Below, piece after piece: positions 16,554-26,800 of a DNA stretch of 64,000 nt. Within the stretch, counting starts at the first letter, position 1. The number at the start of each line of letters is the position of its first letter. This DNA comes from Alteromonas macleodii (lineage in GTDB: Bacteria > Pseudomonadota > Gammaproteobacteria > Enterobacterales > Alteromonadaceae), in assembly GCF_903772925.1 (NCBI RefSeq), contig NZ_LR812090.1:1942333-2006332 (forward strand). The letters run 5' to 3'. Both the position numbers and the translations under genes were made by a program. A model generated the notes under the pieces. It ran no database searches. It worked only from the letters and a program-made list of their open reading frames with translations, and was not told the origin of the DNA.

Positions 16554-16590
16554 ACGCCCCGCGGACACTTCAGGCTGCAGGGCGCTTTTT
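16554..16590 (+). terminator. Terminator after ydiJ
   Basis: CGCCC near 16555 pairs with GGGCG at 16580-16584, with imperfect inner pairing, followed by CTTTTT. Confidence 0.65.
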
Positions 16591-16611
16591 GCGTATCAAA
16601 AGAGTTTAGAA

Positions 16612-17514
16612 TCAATGAGGCTTGAAGTTACTTGCCACTTCCATAATTTGCTCACGCATCCACATATGTGCATAGTCGTGGTCTGCACTAACGTGCCAAT
16701 ACAAGTAGTATTCTACCGGTGGCAGGTCAAAAGGAAGTTCGTAAATAGCTAAATCATAGTGCTTCGCCAAATGAAACGGTAAGCAGGCGATTAGATCAGT
16801 TTTTACGATAGTACTAGGCACGGTCAAGAAGTGCTGCCCACGCATAACCTCTTTTCTTCGTTTGCCCATCTTGTCGAGAGCAACATCAATAGGACCCGCA
16901 CCAGATTTGCGCTGAGATACGTTAATATGCCCCAAACGCAAAAATGTATCTAAATCCAAACCGTTTTTAAGAGCAGGGTGGTTTTTGCGAGCAAGTACCA
17001 CAAATCGGTCTTGCGCTATTTTCTCTTTACACAGATGCGGATCAGTAAACGTAGATGCATCGGCGAAGAAATCTAGCGTACCTGCCGCCATTGCTGAAAC
17101 TACTTGGCTTCGAGGAATCTCATAATTCGTTAGGGCGATATTAGGCGCTAAATTCTGTAAACGAGACACTAGGCGAGGCATGATACTGGCCTCTAACAAA
17201 TCTCGACTGGCAAAGTTAAAAGACTTCTCGGCAGTGAGTGGGTCAAACGTGTGGCTTTCCTGGACGCTCTTGCGTAACAATGCAAGCGCCTGCCGGGCTG
17301 GCACGATAATGTTCTGTGCTACGGGTGTAGGGGTCATACTGTGACCTGTGCGCACGAAAAGTGGGTCGTTCAACATTTCTCTTAATCTGGCTAACGAGTT
17401 ACTAACCGCTGGTTGGGTGATACACAAGACATCAGCTGCCTTGGTTAAACTACCAGCCGTATAAATAGCGTCGAATACGGCAAACAGGTTTAAATCAATT
17501 CTATTGAGATTCAT
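16612..17514 (-). CDS. LysR-family transcriptional regulator
   Basis: This 300-residue regulator starts MNLNRIDLNLFAVFDAIY. The N-terminal winged helix-turn-helix (GSLTKAADVLCITQPAVS and SNSLARLREML) is a canonical LysR DNA-binding domain. The rest is a periplasmic-binding-protein-like effector domain. ATG 17514 is chosen because AAGGAC lies 8 bases upstream and it matches the usual family start; the frame is open 28 codons further without an RBS. It is divergent to the MaoC hydratase gene, its most likely target. The effector is unknown. Confidence 0.9.
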   Translation of the reverse strand: MNLNRIDLNLFAVFDAIYTAGSLTKAADVLCITQPAVSNSLARLREMLNDPLFVRTGHSMTPTPVAQNIIVPARQALALLRKSVQESHTFDPLTAEKSFNFASRDLLEASIMPRLVSRLQNLAPNIALTNYEIPRSQVVSAMAAGTLDFFADASTFTDPHLCKEKIAQDRFVVLARKNHPALKNGLDLDTFLRLGHINVSQRKSGAGPIDVALDKMGKRRKEVMRGQHFLTVPSTIVKTDLIACLPFHLAKHYDLAIYELPFDLPPVEYYLYWHVSADHDYAHMWMREQIMEVASNFKPH

Positions 17515-17746
17515 AACTAGTCCTTTACGGGCGACTACCCTAATAAAAAAGCCAAAAAATGAAGAACCACTGCTGTTTTCACAGCGAAAAACGAGCAACT
17601 ATAGAGACTGTTGCTACATAGCATCTACGAATAATTTACGTTAGTGTAACAAGAATATTTATAAATACCTATTATTAAAAGTTAATTGAAACATTCAACT
17701 GAATAATAGTAGTTTCGTCGTTAATAAACGGAGATTGGACTTAGAT

Positions 17747-18199
17747 ATGAAGACGCTTTTAGATTTATCGGTTGGGGATGTGCTTGAACAAGCTGATTTT
17801 TTAACTGTAACTCAAGACATGATTAATCAATTTGCTGATGCCACTGGCGATCATCAGTGGATTCATCTAGACACAACTCGCTGTGAAAAAGAGAGTCCAT
17901 TTAAAACAACCATTGCACACGGTTTTTTAAGTGCCAGTCTTATGCCCAAAGCTTTTGGTGAGGTACTTGCTCCAAGTGACAACATTGCCTCAATGATAAA
18001 CTATGGCATAGATAAACTTCGATTCCTTGAACCGGTCAAATGCAATGACGCGTTAAAGTACCAATTTAAACTTGTTGATGTAAGCGATAAGCCTCAAGGT
18101 AAGCTTTTTAAGGTAGAGGCTAGCTGCATTTTGAAGTCGAGCGGGAACCCAGCACTAGTAGGAAGCTTTTTAATGTTGGCGGTCATTAAACCACAATAG
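17747..18199 (+). CDS. MaoC-like (R)-specific enoyl-CoA hydratase
   Basis: This 150-residue single hot-dog domain carries the hydratase-2 active-site set FADATGDHQWIHLD (Asp and His) followed by TIAHGFLSASL, the MaoC signature. Such enzymes hydrate trans-2-enoyl-CoA to the (R)-3-hydroxyacyl-CoA, linking beta-oxidation to polyhydroxyalkanoate or other lipid routes. ATG 17747 fits the family N-terminus; a TTG at 17735 is in frame and lies close to the visible GGAG, so the start is uncertain by four codons. It stands alone, divergent from a LysR gene. Confidence 0.88.
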   Translation: MKTLLDLSVGDVLEQADFLTVTQDMINQFADATGDHQWIHLDTTRCEKESPFKTTIAHGFLSASLMPKAFGEVLAPSDNIASMINYGIDKLRFLEPVKCNDALKYQFKLVDVSDKPQGKLFKVEASCILKSSGNPALVGSFLMLAVIKPQ

Positions 18200-18271
18200 T
18201 AACTGAACTATGGCGTAGGTTTACATAAGCTTGATTTTACACAGTCTGCGCTCGTATACGGCGTTCAGTTA

Positions 18272-18290
18272 ACAAACCAAAGTTTGTTTA
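18272..18290 (+). terminator. Weak hairpin after the MaoC gene
   Basis: AACAAAC and GTTTGTT form a short stem with a 5-base loop, followed by ATT; a possible weak terminator. Confidence 0.4.
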
Positions 18291-18315
18291 TTACGAATAA
18301 AGGTCAGATGGAAAA

Positions 18316-18350
18316 AAGGTCAGAAAAGGCAACCCCTTATCTGACCTTAT
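18316..18350 (-). terminator. Terminator of the MscS/lipoprotein operon
   Basis: AAGGTCAGA (18316-18324) pairs with TCTGACCTT (18340-18348). On the minus strand the stem is followed by a run of T. Confidence 0.88.
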
Positions 18351-18370
18351 CAACTAGCACAACTATCGTC

Positions 18371-18535
18371 TTAATTTGACGCTTCTTGTGCACCTTCTTC
18401 AACTGCTTCGCCTGCACTTTGAATATCTTCACCAGCGCCTTCGATAGTCGCGCAACCGCCCAAGCTTCCAATACTCGCTGCAAAAATAAGTGCTAAAAAC
18501 GTATGTTTACGTGTTGTTGAATTTAACATTTCCAT
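18371..18535 (-). CDS. Small entericidin-like lipoprotein
   Basis: A short open frame of 54 residues reads MEMLNSTTRKHTFLALIF, then AASIGSLGGCATIEGAGEDI and ends in QEASN. It has a lipoprotein signal with lipobox LGGC (Cys28) and a mature region rich in Gly, Ala, Glu and Asp with the GAGEDIQSAG pattern of the entericidin EcnA/B family. A strong RBS AAGGAG lies 7 bases before ATG 18535. It starts 18 bases after the mechanosensitive channel stop, so it is in the same operon, and a good terminator follows. Entericidins are envelope lipoproteins linked to stress and stationary phase; the role here is inferred only from family. Confidence 0.8.
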   Translation of the reverse strand: MEMLNSTTRKHTFLALIFAASIGSLGGCATIEGAGEDIQSAGEAVEEGAQEASN

Positions 18536-18553
18536 TTTGTTTCTCCTTAGGTT

Positions 18554-19546
18554 TTACTCATCATCGGCTTGACTTGAATTATCAGCCGCTTTTTCGTCAC
18601 CGTTTGTTTGTGACGATGAATTATTATCAGATGAACTCCTCTCATCGCGCTGCTTGAGCATAGCATTGAGCTTATCGCCACCTTTTGCATTAAAATCTAA
18701 TGTTCTGATAGGGAACGGGATTAGAATGTCGTTGTCTTCTAGCACGGTCTTGACTGTGTTAATGGCGTCGTGACGCACAACCATGAACCCAGGTTCTCCG
18801 GGATAGCGGATCCAAAACCACAGTAGTAAATTGATACTCGAGTCGCCGAATGATTCTGCATAAACGGCGGTCTCGTCCTTTTTAATTACATAGTCTTTAT
18901 CGTTCATCGCATCGGTGATAACTTGCGCGGCTTTTTCAATATCGTCAGCGTATGAAATGCCAACCGGAACCTCTATCCTCCGGTAGCCTAGATAGGAGTA
19001 GTTGGTCAAGATATTGCGAAATAGGATCTTGTTTGGGATAACTTCAAGTTGGCCATAAAAGGTTTCAACAAGCGTATTGCGTAGGTTTATTTCTTTGACG
19101 TTTCCAAAGACCCCTTCAGCCTCAATCACATCACCAATATCGAAAGGCTTTCTGATGCCCATTGCTACACCGGCAATGAAGTTTTCCGTCATATCTTGAA
19201 ACGCAAAACCAATGGCTAGGCCAACGATACCCGCACCAGCAAGAAGAGATGTTACCGTGCCTTTTAGGCCGACAAAATCTAGGGCGATAAATATACCGGC
19301 AACAAGAACTAGGGCTTTAATAATAGACGTAAGAAGACCGGCTATCTGATGAGACTCAAAGGTCCGTCGCATCAACTTGCCTGCAACATTTCCTACCATT
19401 TTAGCGATAAGACCAAAAACAATCGCAATGACAAATGCAACAACAATGTTTGGTAGTAAGGTGATTGCGCCTTCCATCCAGCCTTCAAGCTTTTCACTTA
19501 GAAGCTTGTATACTTCATCTATCTTGGGGAACTCCATAGACTCCAT
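18554..19546 (-). CDS. MscS-family mechanosensitive ion channel
   Basis: This small-conductance-type channel of about 330 residues has three N-terminal membrane segments (about residues 28-110). The last carries the glycine/alanine-rich pore helix AGAGIVGLAIGFAFQD. A beta-domain (KPFDIGDVIEAEGVFGNVKEI) and the alpha/beta vestibule follow. It should open under hypo-osmotic membrane tension to release solutes. The C-terminus (about 45 residues) is a hydrophilic Ser/Asn/Asp-rich tail, probably disordered. ATG 19546 (MESMEFPKID) is preferred; ATG 19570 is in frame. A small entericidin-like lipoprotein follows in the same operon. Confidence 0.92.
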   Translation of the reverse strand: MESMEFPKIDEVYKLLSEKLEGWMEGAITLLPNIVVAFVIAIVFGLIAKMVGNVAGKLMRRTFESHQIAGLLTSIIKALVLVAGIFIALDFVGLKGTVTSLLAGAGIVGLAIGFAFQDMTENFIAGVAMGIRKPFDIGDVIEAEGVFGNVKEINLRNTLVETFYGQLEVIPNKILFRNILTNYSYLGYRRIEVPVGISYADDIEKAAQVITDAMNDKDYVIKKDETAVYAESFGDSSINLLLWFWIRYPGEPGFMVVRHDAINTVKTVLEDNDILIPFPIRTLDFNAKGGDKLNAMLKQRDERSSSDNNSSSQTNGDEKAADNSSQADDE

Positions 19547-19958
19547 TACCTTTTTCGATTGATGCCACAAAAAGGTTCAAAAATTGTTCCGCTTTCAGAT
19601 TTTTGGTAAAGATCTGATTTTAAAGTATTTAATAAATTTTCTGGTTTTCCCTTTAAAACCCTGTAGTGAATAAATTACGCAGTTAGAGCAAGTTCTTCTC
19701 ACTATATTTCAATCCCCGCTGTCACGTGATTTTTTCTTGTTAGCCTTAAGTATATCTGGTCTGACCATGTGTAAAATTAATGTAAACATATTATTCACAA
19801 TAAATTTACAAAGCTAAAATTCGGGCATAGTATCAGTGATGTAGGTCAACATTCTGTAGACCTCTAACAATAACAAACACGAAATCGAACAGCCTGTTGC
19901 TAGCGGAAAGTGTGGGTAGTAGTGCCGGTAGTGATAAGCCCAGATTTGGAATCACACT
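19547..19958. other. Divergent intergenic region, MscS / TonB receptor
   Basis: These 412 AT-rich bases hold the promoters of both flanking genes. A short inverted repeat AGGTC/GACCT (19843-19847 and 19859-19863) lies in the leader of the TonB receptor and could be a regulator site or an RNA hairpin. I see no gene. Confidence 0.45.
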
Positions 19959-22664
19959 ATGAAATTTAAAACGCGTAAGACAGCAGTAGCCGCAATGGTC
20001 GGCACTGCGTTATTTTGCTCTCCTTATATCGCATCAGCCCAAGAATCTGACGTTGAATCCGAGCAAGAAGCTAAGAAAGACGTAGAACTAATCCTTGTTA
20101 CCGGAAGCTTTGTTCGCAGAAGCGAAAACTTTGAATCTCCATCACCGCTCGCTGTTGTTGACAGTGTTGCAATAGACGCCATTGGTGCCAAAAATATCGC
20201 GGATATCACTCAGACGTTAACCATCAACACTGGTGCAGAGAACAACCCAGACGCTTTCACCCAAAATGCCACCGCAGGCACCTCTAACATCAACCTTCGC
20301 GGTTTAGGTGTAGCATCTACTTTGGTACTGCTTAATAACAAGCGCCAAGTTGTTACCGCTCAGCCTACAAACGAAGGGCTCAACTTTGTAGACACAAGCT
20401 CGCTTGTACCTATGATTGCCATTGACAGAATGGAAGTAGTTAAAGATGGCGCATCTGCTTTGTATGGTTCAGATGCCGTTGCAGGTGTGGTTAACTTTAT
20501 TACTAAGCGTAACTATGACGGTGCCATGGTGACTGCTGACTACCAAGACGGTGCACACGGCGACAATAAAGAATATATTTTGCAAGGTTTGTGGGGGGCA
20601 ACAGGCGATAACGGGAGCGTATTAGCGGCAATTAGTTACACAAATCGTTCACCCCTGTTTTTAAGCGACCGACGCTTAAGCCGACCACAAGATGATACAA
20701 GTGCATTGGGTAATCCTGGCTCTTTCTTTTTAAATATTCCTGGTGCAGGCCCTCTACCTATTATTGACCCTTACGGATGTGAAGAATTTGGCGGCGCACC
20801 AAACCTGCTTGCGCCTAGTGGCACCATCCCGGGGTTAGAGGTTGGTTTTTGTGGTTTTGACTTTGGTAAGTTCTATTCTTATGTAGCTGATGAGAGCAGA
20901 ACTAACGCCTACGTTCGCGCTGACTATGTATTTGATAATGATATTACGTGGACAGCTGAATTCAGTACTGCTAGAAACCGTGCTGAACGGGGCGGGGCAC
21001 CGAGCTTCCCTATATTAACGTCGCCTATCGTTCCAGATTATCACCCGCAAAACCCATTTGGTCAGCCAGTGGCGTTTTTTGGGCGTGCTGAAGGTAATGG
21101 TTTTCCTGGTGATTCAGCCAATACCGAATCGGATACCTTGCGCTTCAGTACTAGCTTGCAGGGCGTAACAGATACTGGTTTCTGGGAGGTCAGCTACACC
21201 CGTGCAGTGAACGATTTTGTATTTAGAGTACCCGATGTGCTCAATACCGAGTTTCAACTTGCATTATACGGGCTAGGTGGCTCAAATTGTGACCCAATTG
21301 CTGGCTCGCCGGGAGTGGGTGACTGTGAATTCTTCAATCCGTTTGCGAGTTCATATACGAGTGCTCCGAATTCTGACTATGTAGTGAGTTCATTTACCGG
21401 AACAGAGGTTATTGATTCGAAAGCAGATCTTGAAGTATTCGAAGCGTTTACCTCGTTTGATGTGTTCGAAATGGGCGGCGGCTTTGCAGCATTAGCGCTA
21501 GGCGTCCAATACCGTGAAAATCAGCTTAGCCAAGACTACGATGACTTGGCTAATCAGGACAGCTTTACCTTTGTAATCGGCAACCCCGATATTGACGGTA
21601 GTCAAGACGTATGGGCAGCCTTTGGTGAGCTTGCGTTGCCTATTAATGACGAATTAGATGTGCAATTAGCAGTGCGTTATGAAGATTACGGCGGCTCTAT
21701 TGGCAGCACAGTCGACCCTAAACTGGCTATATCATGGCGCGCCACTGATGAGTTTTCATTACGGGGTTCAATATCCACGTCGTTCAGAGCGCCAACGGTA
21801 TTCTTAGCGCAGGGGGGCGCTACATCGTTGCAGCAGCTTATCGACCCCGTGCAAGGTGCAACTGCTTTCGTGGCAGTTAGAACATCAGGTAATGAAGATT
21901 TAAAACCAGAAGAGTCGACTGCTTACAATATTGGTTTCTCTTATGAGCCTTTCAGAGACCTTTCTGTTGAGGTTGATTATTGGAACTTTGAGTTCGAAGA
22001 CCTGATCATTCAGGAAAATGCGCAAGCTGTGCTAAATGAAGATCCGACCAATACAGAGAGAGTAATTCGCGCGGGTGACCCGCTAACAGGGCCTGTACTT
22101 CAAGTAAATAACACCTACGTTAATGCAAGCTCGCTAGAAACGTCAGGTCTCGATTTCGTTACAAGTTATAAAATTGAAACGGATTTTGGTAACTTTACGC
22201 CAACGTTAAATGCAACTTACATTACTAAATACGATTTGATGGACCCTCAGGCTGGTAACATTGATGGCGCTGGACGTCGTAATTTCAATAACATAGGTGT
22301 GTCTTCACCTGAGTTGCGTGCTAACTTAGGTTTAGCATGGCAAAGCGATATTCATGCTGCCAATATCTTTCTACGTTATATTTCGTCTTATGATGACGAT
22401 CAAAACTGTGCAGACGGGACGGCTAACGTAGGTGGTTGCTCAAATGGCTTTTATGAAGTTGATAGCCACCTAACGGTTGATGCCCAATACAATATTGATT
22501 TGGGCGGGTTGTACGATACCGAGCAAAGCTATGTATTAACTTTAGGTGCCATTAACTTGTTCGATGAAGAGCCGCCTCAATTATTTACCAACAGCGGTTT
22601 TGACTCTAAGGTTCATGATCCAAGAGGGCGCCAAATTTATGCTCGCTTAGCAATTGAGTTTTAA
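19959..22664 (+). CDS. TonB-dependent outer-membrane receptor
   Basis: This is a 901-residue outer-membrane transporter. The signal peptide (KTAVAAMVGTALFCSPYIASA) is followed by a TonB-box-like segment VELILVTGSF. The plug domain spans about residues 55-175 (NINLRGLGVASTLVLLNN and VEVVKDGASALYGSDAVAG), and a large beta-barrel ends in the typical aromatic terminus (YARLAIEF). It most resembles the abundant Alteromonadales receptors of unassigned substrate. No transport or catabolic gene is next to it, so the ligand (sugar, peptide or other) cannot be inferred. It is monocistronic with its own terminator. Confidence 0.93.
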   Translation: MKFKTRKTAVAAMVGTALFCSPYIASAQESDVESEQEAKKDVELILVTGSFVRRSENFESPSPLAVVDSVAIDAIGAKNIADITQTLTINTGAENNPDAFTQNATAGTSNINLRGLGVASTLVLLNNKRQVVTAQPTNEGLNFVDTSSLVPMIAIDRMEVVKDGASALYGSDAVAGVVNFITKRNYDGAMVTADYQDGAHGDNKEYILQGLWGATGDNGSVLAAISYTNRSPLFLSDRRLSRPQDDTSALGNPGSFFLNIPGAGPLPIIDPYGCEEFGGAPNLLAPSGTIPGLEVGFCGFDFGKFYSYVADESRTNAYVRADYVFDNDITWTAEFSTARNRAERGGAPSFPILTSPIVPDYHPQNPFGQPVAFFGRAEGNGFPGDSANTESDTLRFSTSLQGVTDTGFWEVSYTRAVNDFVFRVPDVLNTEFQLALYGLGGSNCDPIAGSPGVGDCEFFNPFASSYTSAPNSDYVVSSFTGTEVIDSKADLEVFEAFTSFDVFEMGGGFAALALGVQYRENQLSQDYDDLANQDSFTFVIGNPDIDGSQDVWAAFGELALPINDELDVQLAVRYEDYGGSIGSTVDPKLAISWRATDEFSLRGSISTSFRAPTVFLAQGGATSLQQLIDPVQGATAFVAVRTSGNEDLKPEESTAYNIGFSYEPFRDLSVEVDYWNFEFEDLIIQENAQAVLNEDPTNTERVIRAGDPLTGPVLQVNNTYVNASSLETSGLDFVTSYKIETDFGNFTPTLNATYITKYDLMDPQAGNIDGAGRRNFNNIGVSSPELRANLGLAWQSDIHAANIFLRYISSYDDDQNCADGTANVGGCSNGFYEVDSHLTVDAQYNIDLGGLYDTEQSYVLTLGAINLFDEEPPQLFTNSGFDSKVHDPRGRQIYARLAIEF

Positions 22665-22683
22665 TTAATAAAATAACACAGTG

Positions 22684-22726
22684 AAAACCTGCCTTTATTG
22701 TTAATAGTTAAAGGCAGGTTTTTTTG
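22684..22726 (+). terminator. Terminator of the TonB receptor gene
   Basis: AAAACCTGCCTTT (22684-22696) pairs with AAAGGCAGGTTTT (22710-22722), followed by more T. Confidence 0.92.
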
Positions 22727-22857
22727 TAAACCATTGTCTCCACTACGCCCTCCCTTTTTCGTCTACGATATTTTCCATTTATAAACCGATTGATTACATT
22801 ATGACGCACCTACGGCATAGGGTTACCTATGAACAACGTGAAGCGAAGGAGAGAAGA

Positions 22858-23160
22858 ATGGCGACTAAGCTGTCAGAGAAAGAAATCACTGCAAAGTTAG
22901 ATGCGTTGAACGAACTGGTATCAGATGACACACCTTGGGAACAAAGTGGAGATACAATTAAAAAGACGTTCAAGTTTAAAAGTTTTATACGTGCATTTGG
23001 GTGGATGTCGCAAATCGCGATTTGGGCGGAAAAACTAAAACATCACCCCGAATGGTTCAACGTATATAACAAAGTGGAAGTGACATTGACTACTCATGAT
23101 GCTGATGGACTAACGGAACTCGATTTTTCACTTGCAGAAAAAATGGAAAAATTTAGATAG
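22858..23160 (+). CDS. phhB: Pterin-4a-carbinolamine dehydratase
   Basis: This 100-residue enzyme dehydrates 4a-hydroxytetrahydropterin, recycling the cofactor of phenylalanine hydroxylase. The family signature is complete: [15 protein letters not shown] followed by [16 protein letters not shown] 22858 is chosen because AAGGAG lies 6-7 bases upstream and the length then equals the usual 95-115 residues; an in-frame ATG at 22801 would add 19 residues without an RBS. No phenylalanine hydroxylase gene is adjacent in this window. Confidence 0.92.
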   Translation: MATKLSEKEITAKLDALNELVSDDTPWEQSGDTIKKTFKFKSFIRAFGWMSQIAIWAEKLKHHPEWFNVYNKVEVTLTTHDADGLTELDFSLAEKMEKFR

Positions 23161-23279
23161 TTAGGGTAGTCAGCTGGTTAAAATGGGCTTGTTTCGGCGG
23201 CGATTTGTATTAACTTTGCACATGTTGGTTAATTAAACCGCTAACAGTCAGAAAAATGAAATATTTCTCGGCTTGGCTC

Positions 23280-23307
23280 TTGTGTTGAATAAGTCTCTAT
23301 GTATAAT
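23280..23307 (+). promoter_or_regulatory. Promoter of the initiator tRNA cluster
   Basis: TTGTGT, a 16-base spacer and TATAAT (23302-23307) are followed by a GC-rich discriminator (ACGCCCC). That pattern is typical of stable-RNA promoters under stringent control. Confidence 0.6.
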
Positions 23308-23363
23308 ACGCCCCACGTTGAAGCGAGGCATGAAACGCAGCGGTTACAACGTTAATTTTCTGG

Positions 23364-23440
<77 letters not shown>

Positions 23441-23493
23441 CAGAAAATGACCAGAATTTCAAAGCACTGCAAATGCAGGCTTTACCGTACAGT

Positions 23494-23570
<77 letters not shown>

Positions 23571-23624
23571 AATTTGTAAAATCAGAACTAAATAATATTG
23601 CGTAAGCAATAATTACCGTACAGT

Positions 23625-23701
<77 letters not shown>

Positions 23702-23708
23702 CTTTAAG

Positions 23709-23732
23709 AACCCAGCTTTTGCTGGGTTTTTT
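23709..23732 (+). terminator. Terminator of the tRNA cluster
   Basis: AACCCAGC (23709-23716) pairs with GCTGGGTT (23721-23728) and runs into TTTTTC. Confidence 0.92.
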
Positions 23733-23889
23733 CTTTTCTGATTGCGCAATCCGTAAATATCTTCTCGATTTAACTAGCGGACATTAAGGTCGTTTTTAAG
23801 AAATAATTGCCGCACATGCTAGTCTAGTATGCTAAGTTAAACTCATGCCACCATTGAACAATTAAACTTACAGGTAGTTTGGCCGCGCC

Positions 23890-26800
23890 ATGATTGCTCG
23901 CTTTTTCACGTACGAAGGACACGCCACATTAATTGAAGGCGCTTATCATTTCCCCCTTGTTGCTCTGTCTTTATTAGTCGCTGTTTTCGCTTCATTTATG
24001 GCGTTTAACGTTGCAGGGCAAGCAGCTGTCACTCAAGACAAATTAAGACGAAATACTTTATTAATTACCGGTAGCATAGCGCTAGGGGGCGGTATTTGGT
24101 CAATGCATTTTCTAGGCATGACCGCCTTTGATTTGTGTTTACCTGTCAATTACGACCCCTTGATAACTGCACTTTCTGCTATTCCTGGTGTGGCTGCTGC
24201 TTGGGTAGCTCTGAACCTTTTGATTAAAACCCGTATTAGCGTTACCGAGGTAGTTTTAGGTGGCGTGTTGATGGGAGCTGGGATAGGCACCATGCATTAT
24301 AGTGGTATGGCCGCAATGGAGATGGCGCCGCTTCTTCGCTATGACCTTAGTGTATTCGCTCTTTCTATCGTCGTTGCTGTTTGTTTGGCAATGCTATCGC
24401 TATGGATAAAGTTTGGTATTACTGCCGCGGCTAAAAGCAGAAAAATGCTGGGTAAGCACGCATTACTTGCGAGTATTGTTATGGGGCTGGCCATTGCGGG
24501 TATGCACTATACTGGCATGGCTGCGGCAAGATTTGTTTTACCACCTGGTATGGAAACGTCCGGCCAGTCGTCAAATATCGCCGTCTATCTAGCTATTTCT
24601 ATTGCTATCGTAACACTAGTGCTAATTACCATGGTGTTGGGAATTAGCCTTTTATTTAAATACCGCGATGTGATGTTGCGCGCGATAGAAAGTGAACGAA
24701 TTCAAAGCGCGATTACTGATACTGCCGTCGACGCTATTCTCACCGTGGATGATAAGGGCATCATCAAAACCGCTAACCCCGCTGTAGAGCAAATTTATGG
24801 TTACACGCAGCAAGAAATAGTGGGTATGCACGCTTCCGACATGGTCACCCCTGAAAGACGGCATCTGTATGGCGACGACTTTTTTAGCCAGCGCGTAGTG
24901 CCTACTGAACAAATAATTGGTACCGGGAGAGAAGTAGAAGTTCTCAGAAAAGGTGGTGAGCGGATACCAGTGCGCTTAGGCGTAGGCTACACAAAAATAG
25001 ACGGTAAGCCAGTTTTTGTTTCCTTTGCTTCCGACCTTAGAAAACGTAAAGAAATCGAAGATGCGTTGCGTGAAAGTGAGGCTAAGTTTAGAAGTTTGAT
25101 TTCGAATATCCCGGGTATGGCCTATCGATGCTTAAATATGCCAGGCTGGCCTATGGTTTTTGTAAGTGACGCTGTGTTTGACATTACTGGTTATTCACCC
25201 AGCGATTTCGTATTACCCGATCCAAAACGTTCGTTTACCGACCTTTACCATCCAGACGATATTGAGCGGCTTTCTAATGTTAGTACTGAACACAATGCCT
25301 TCTCTTATGAATATCGCATTATAGCTAAATCAGGTGAAGTAAAGTGGGTAACAGAGCATGGCACTCATGTAAAAGACAATGATGGCAATATCCTATATGT
25401 CGATGGTTTTATATCAGACATAACCCAAAGGCGGGTTATGGAGGATGAGTTAAAAGCTGCGAAAGACAAAGCTGAACAAGCAGCTGCAGCACGTACTGCA
25501 TTTCTTGCCAATATGAGTCACGAAATTCGTACACCTATGAACGCGATCATTGGTTTTAGCGACTTGATGTTAGGGGAGTCATTGCGTGAAGAACAGAAAT
25601 CCCATCTCACCACGATAAACCGTTCAGCCCGTTCACTGCTGCACCTTCTTAACGACATACTGGATAGCGCAAAGTTAGATAAGGGGAAGCTTGACTTAGA
25701 TTACCGCGACTTTCTTATTCGAGAAGAATTAGATTTGGTTGTTTCTACATTTTGGTTAGAAGCTAAGCGTAAAAAGGTGGGGCTAGTCCTAAATGTGGAT
25801 TCTTCGGTCGCAACTGGTTACAGAGGTGTGCCAGAGCGCATGCGACAAGTGCTCAATAACCTTATCGGTAATGCCGTTAAATTCACTCATGAAGGTGAAG
25901 TGTCGATTAACGTAAGAGGTGACGATAAGTTTGTCTATTTTAGCGTGTCAGATACCGGCATTGGTATGACGCAAGAACAAGTGGATCGCGTTTTCGACCC
26001 GTTCTCGCAAGCGGACGCGTCGATGAGCAGAAAATATGGCGGAACTGGCCTGGGAACCACTATTTCTAAACAGCTTGTTGAACTTATGGGCGGAAACATC
26101 TGTGTTACCAGTGAAAAAGGCAAAGGAAGCACCTTTACCTTTAGGTTGCCGCTAGAAGCGGTTGAAGTCAGTGACTATACACCTGACACTTTAGAATCGA
26201 CTTCAACCCAACTTCAATCGACGTTAAATCTATTAGTGGTTGATGATGTACAACAAAATGTAGAGCTTTTGTCATTGCTCCTCACGCGAGCAGGGCATCA
26301 GGTAGATACTGCTACTGATGGTGTCCAAGCGTTAGAAAAAATGGAGTTGGCTTCATTTGATGTTGTTCTAATGGACTTGCAAATGCCCAACTTAGACGGA
26401 TTAGAGGCCGCAAAGCAACGACGTAAATTTGAGCGAGAACACCAGCTACCCCCAACACCTATTATTGCGTTGACTGCAAGTGTTTTAGTGCAGGATAAGC
26501 ATGCGGCGCAACAAGCCGGCATGGAAGGGTTTGCTAACAAACCTGTGGATTTTGGCTTACTTATGGAAGAAGTGGCGCGGGTGCTGAAACTCGATACTGT
26601 TTTTGCCGCCGACACGCCGATAGAAAATGACTCAGAATCAGCGTTTAAAGCCGATAAAGCTACCTTAGATTTGAAGAAAGCGGTTGGTCTGTGGGGAAGC
26701 GTTGAGACGATATTGCAAGAAGTGGACAAATTCACTTCAACAAGTAGAGAAAAGGTCGACGAGTTGATGAACGCAGCTATTAGAGAAGACTATAAAGCGG

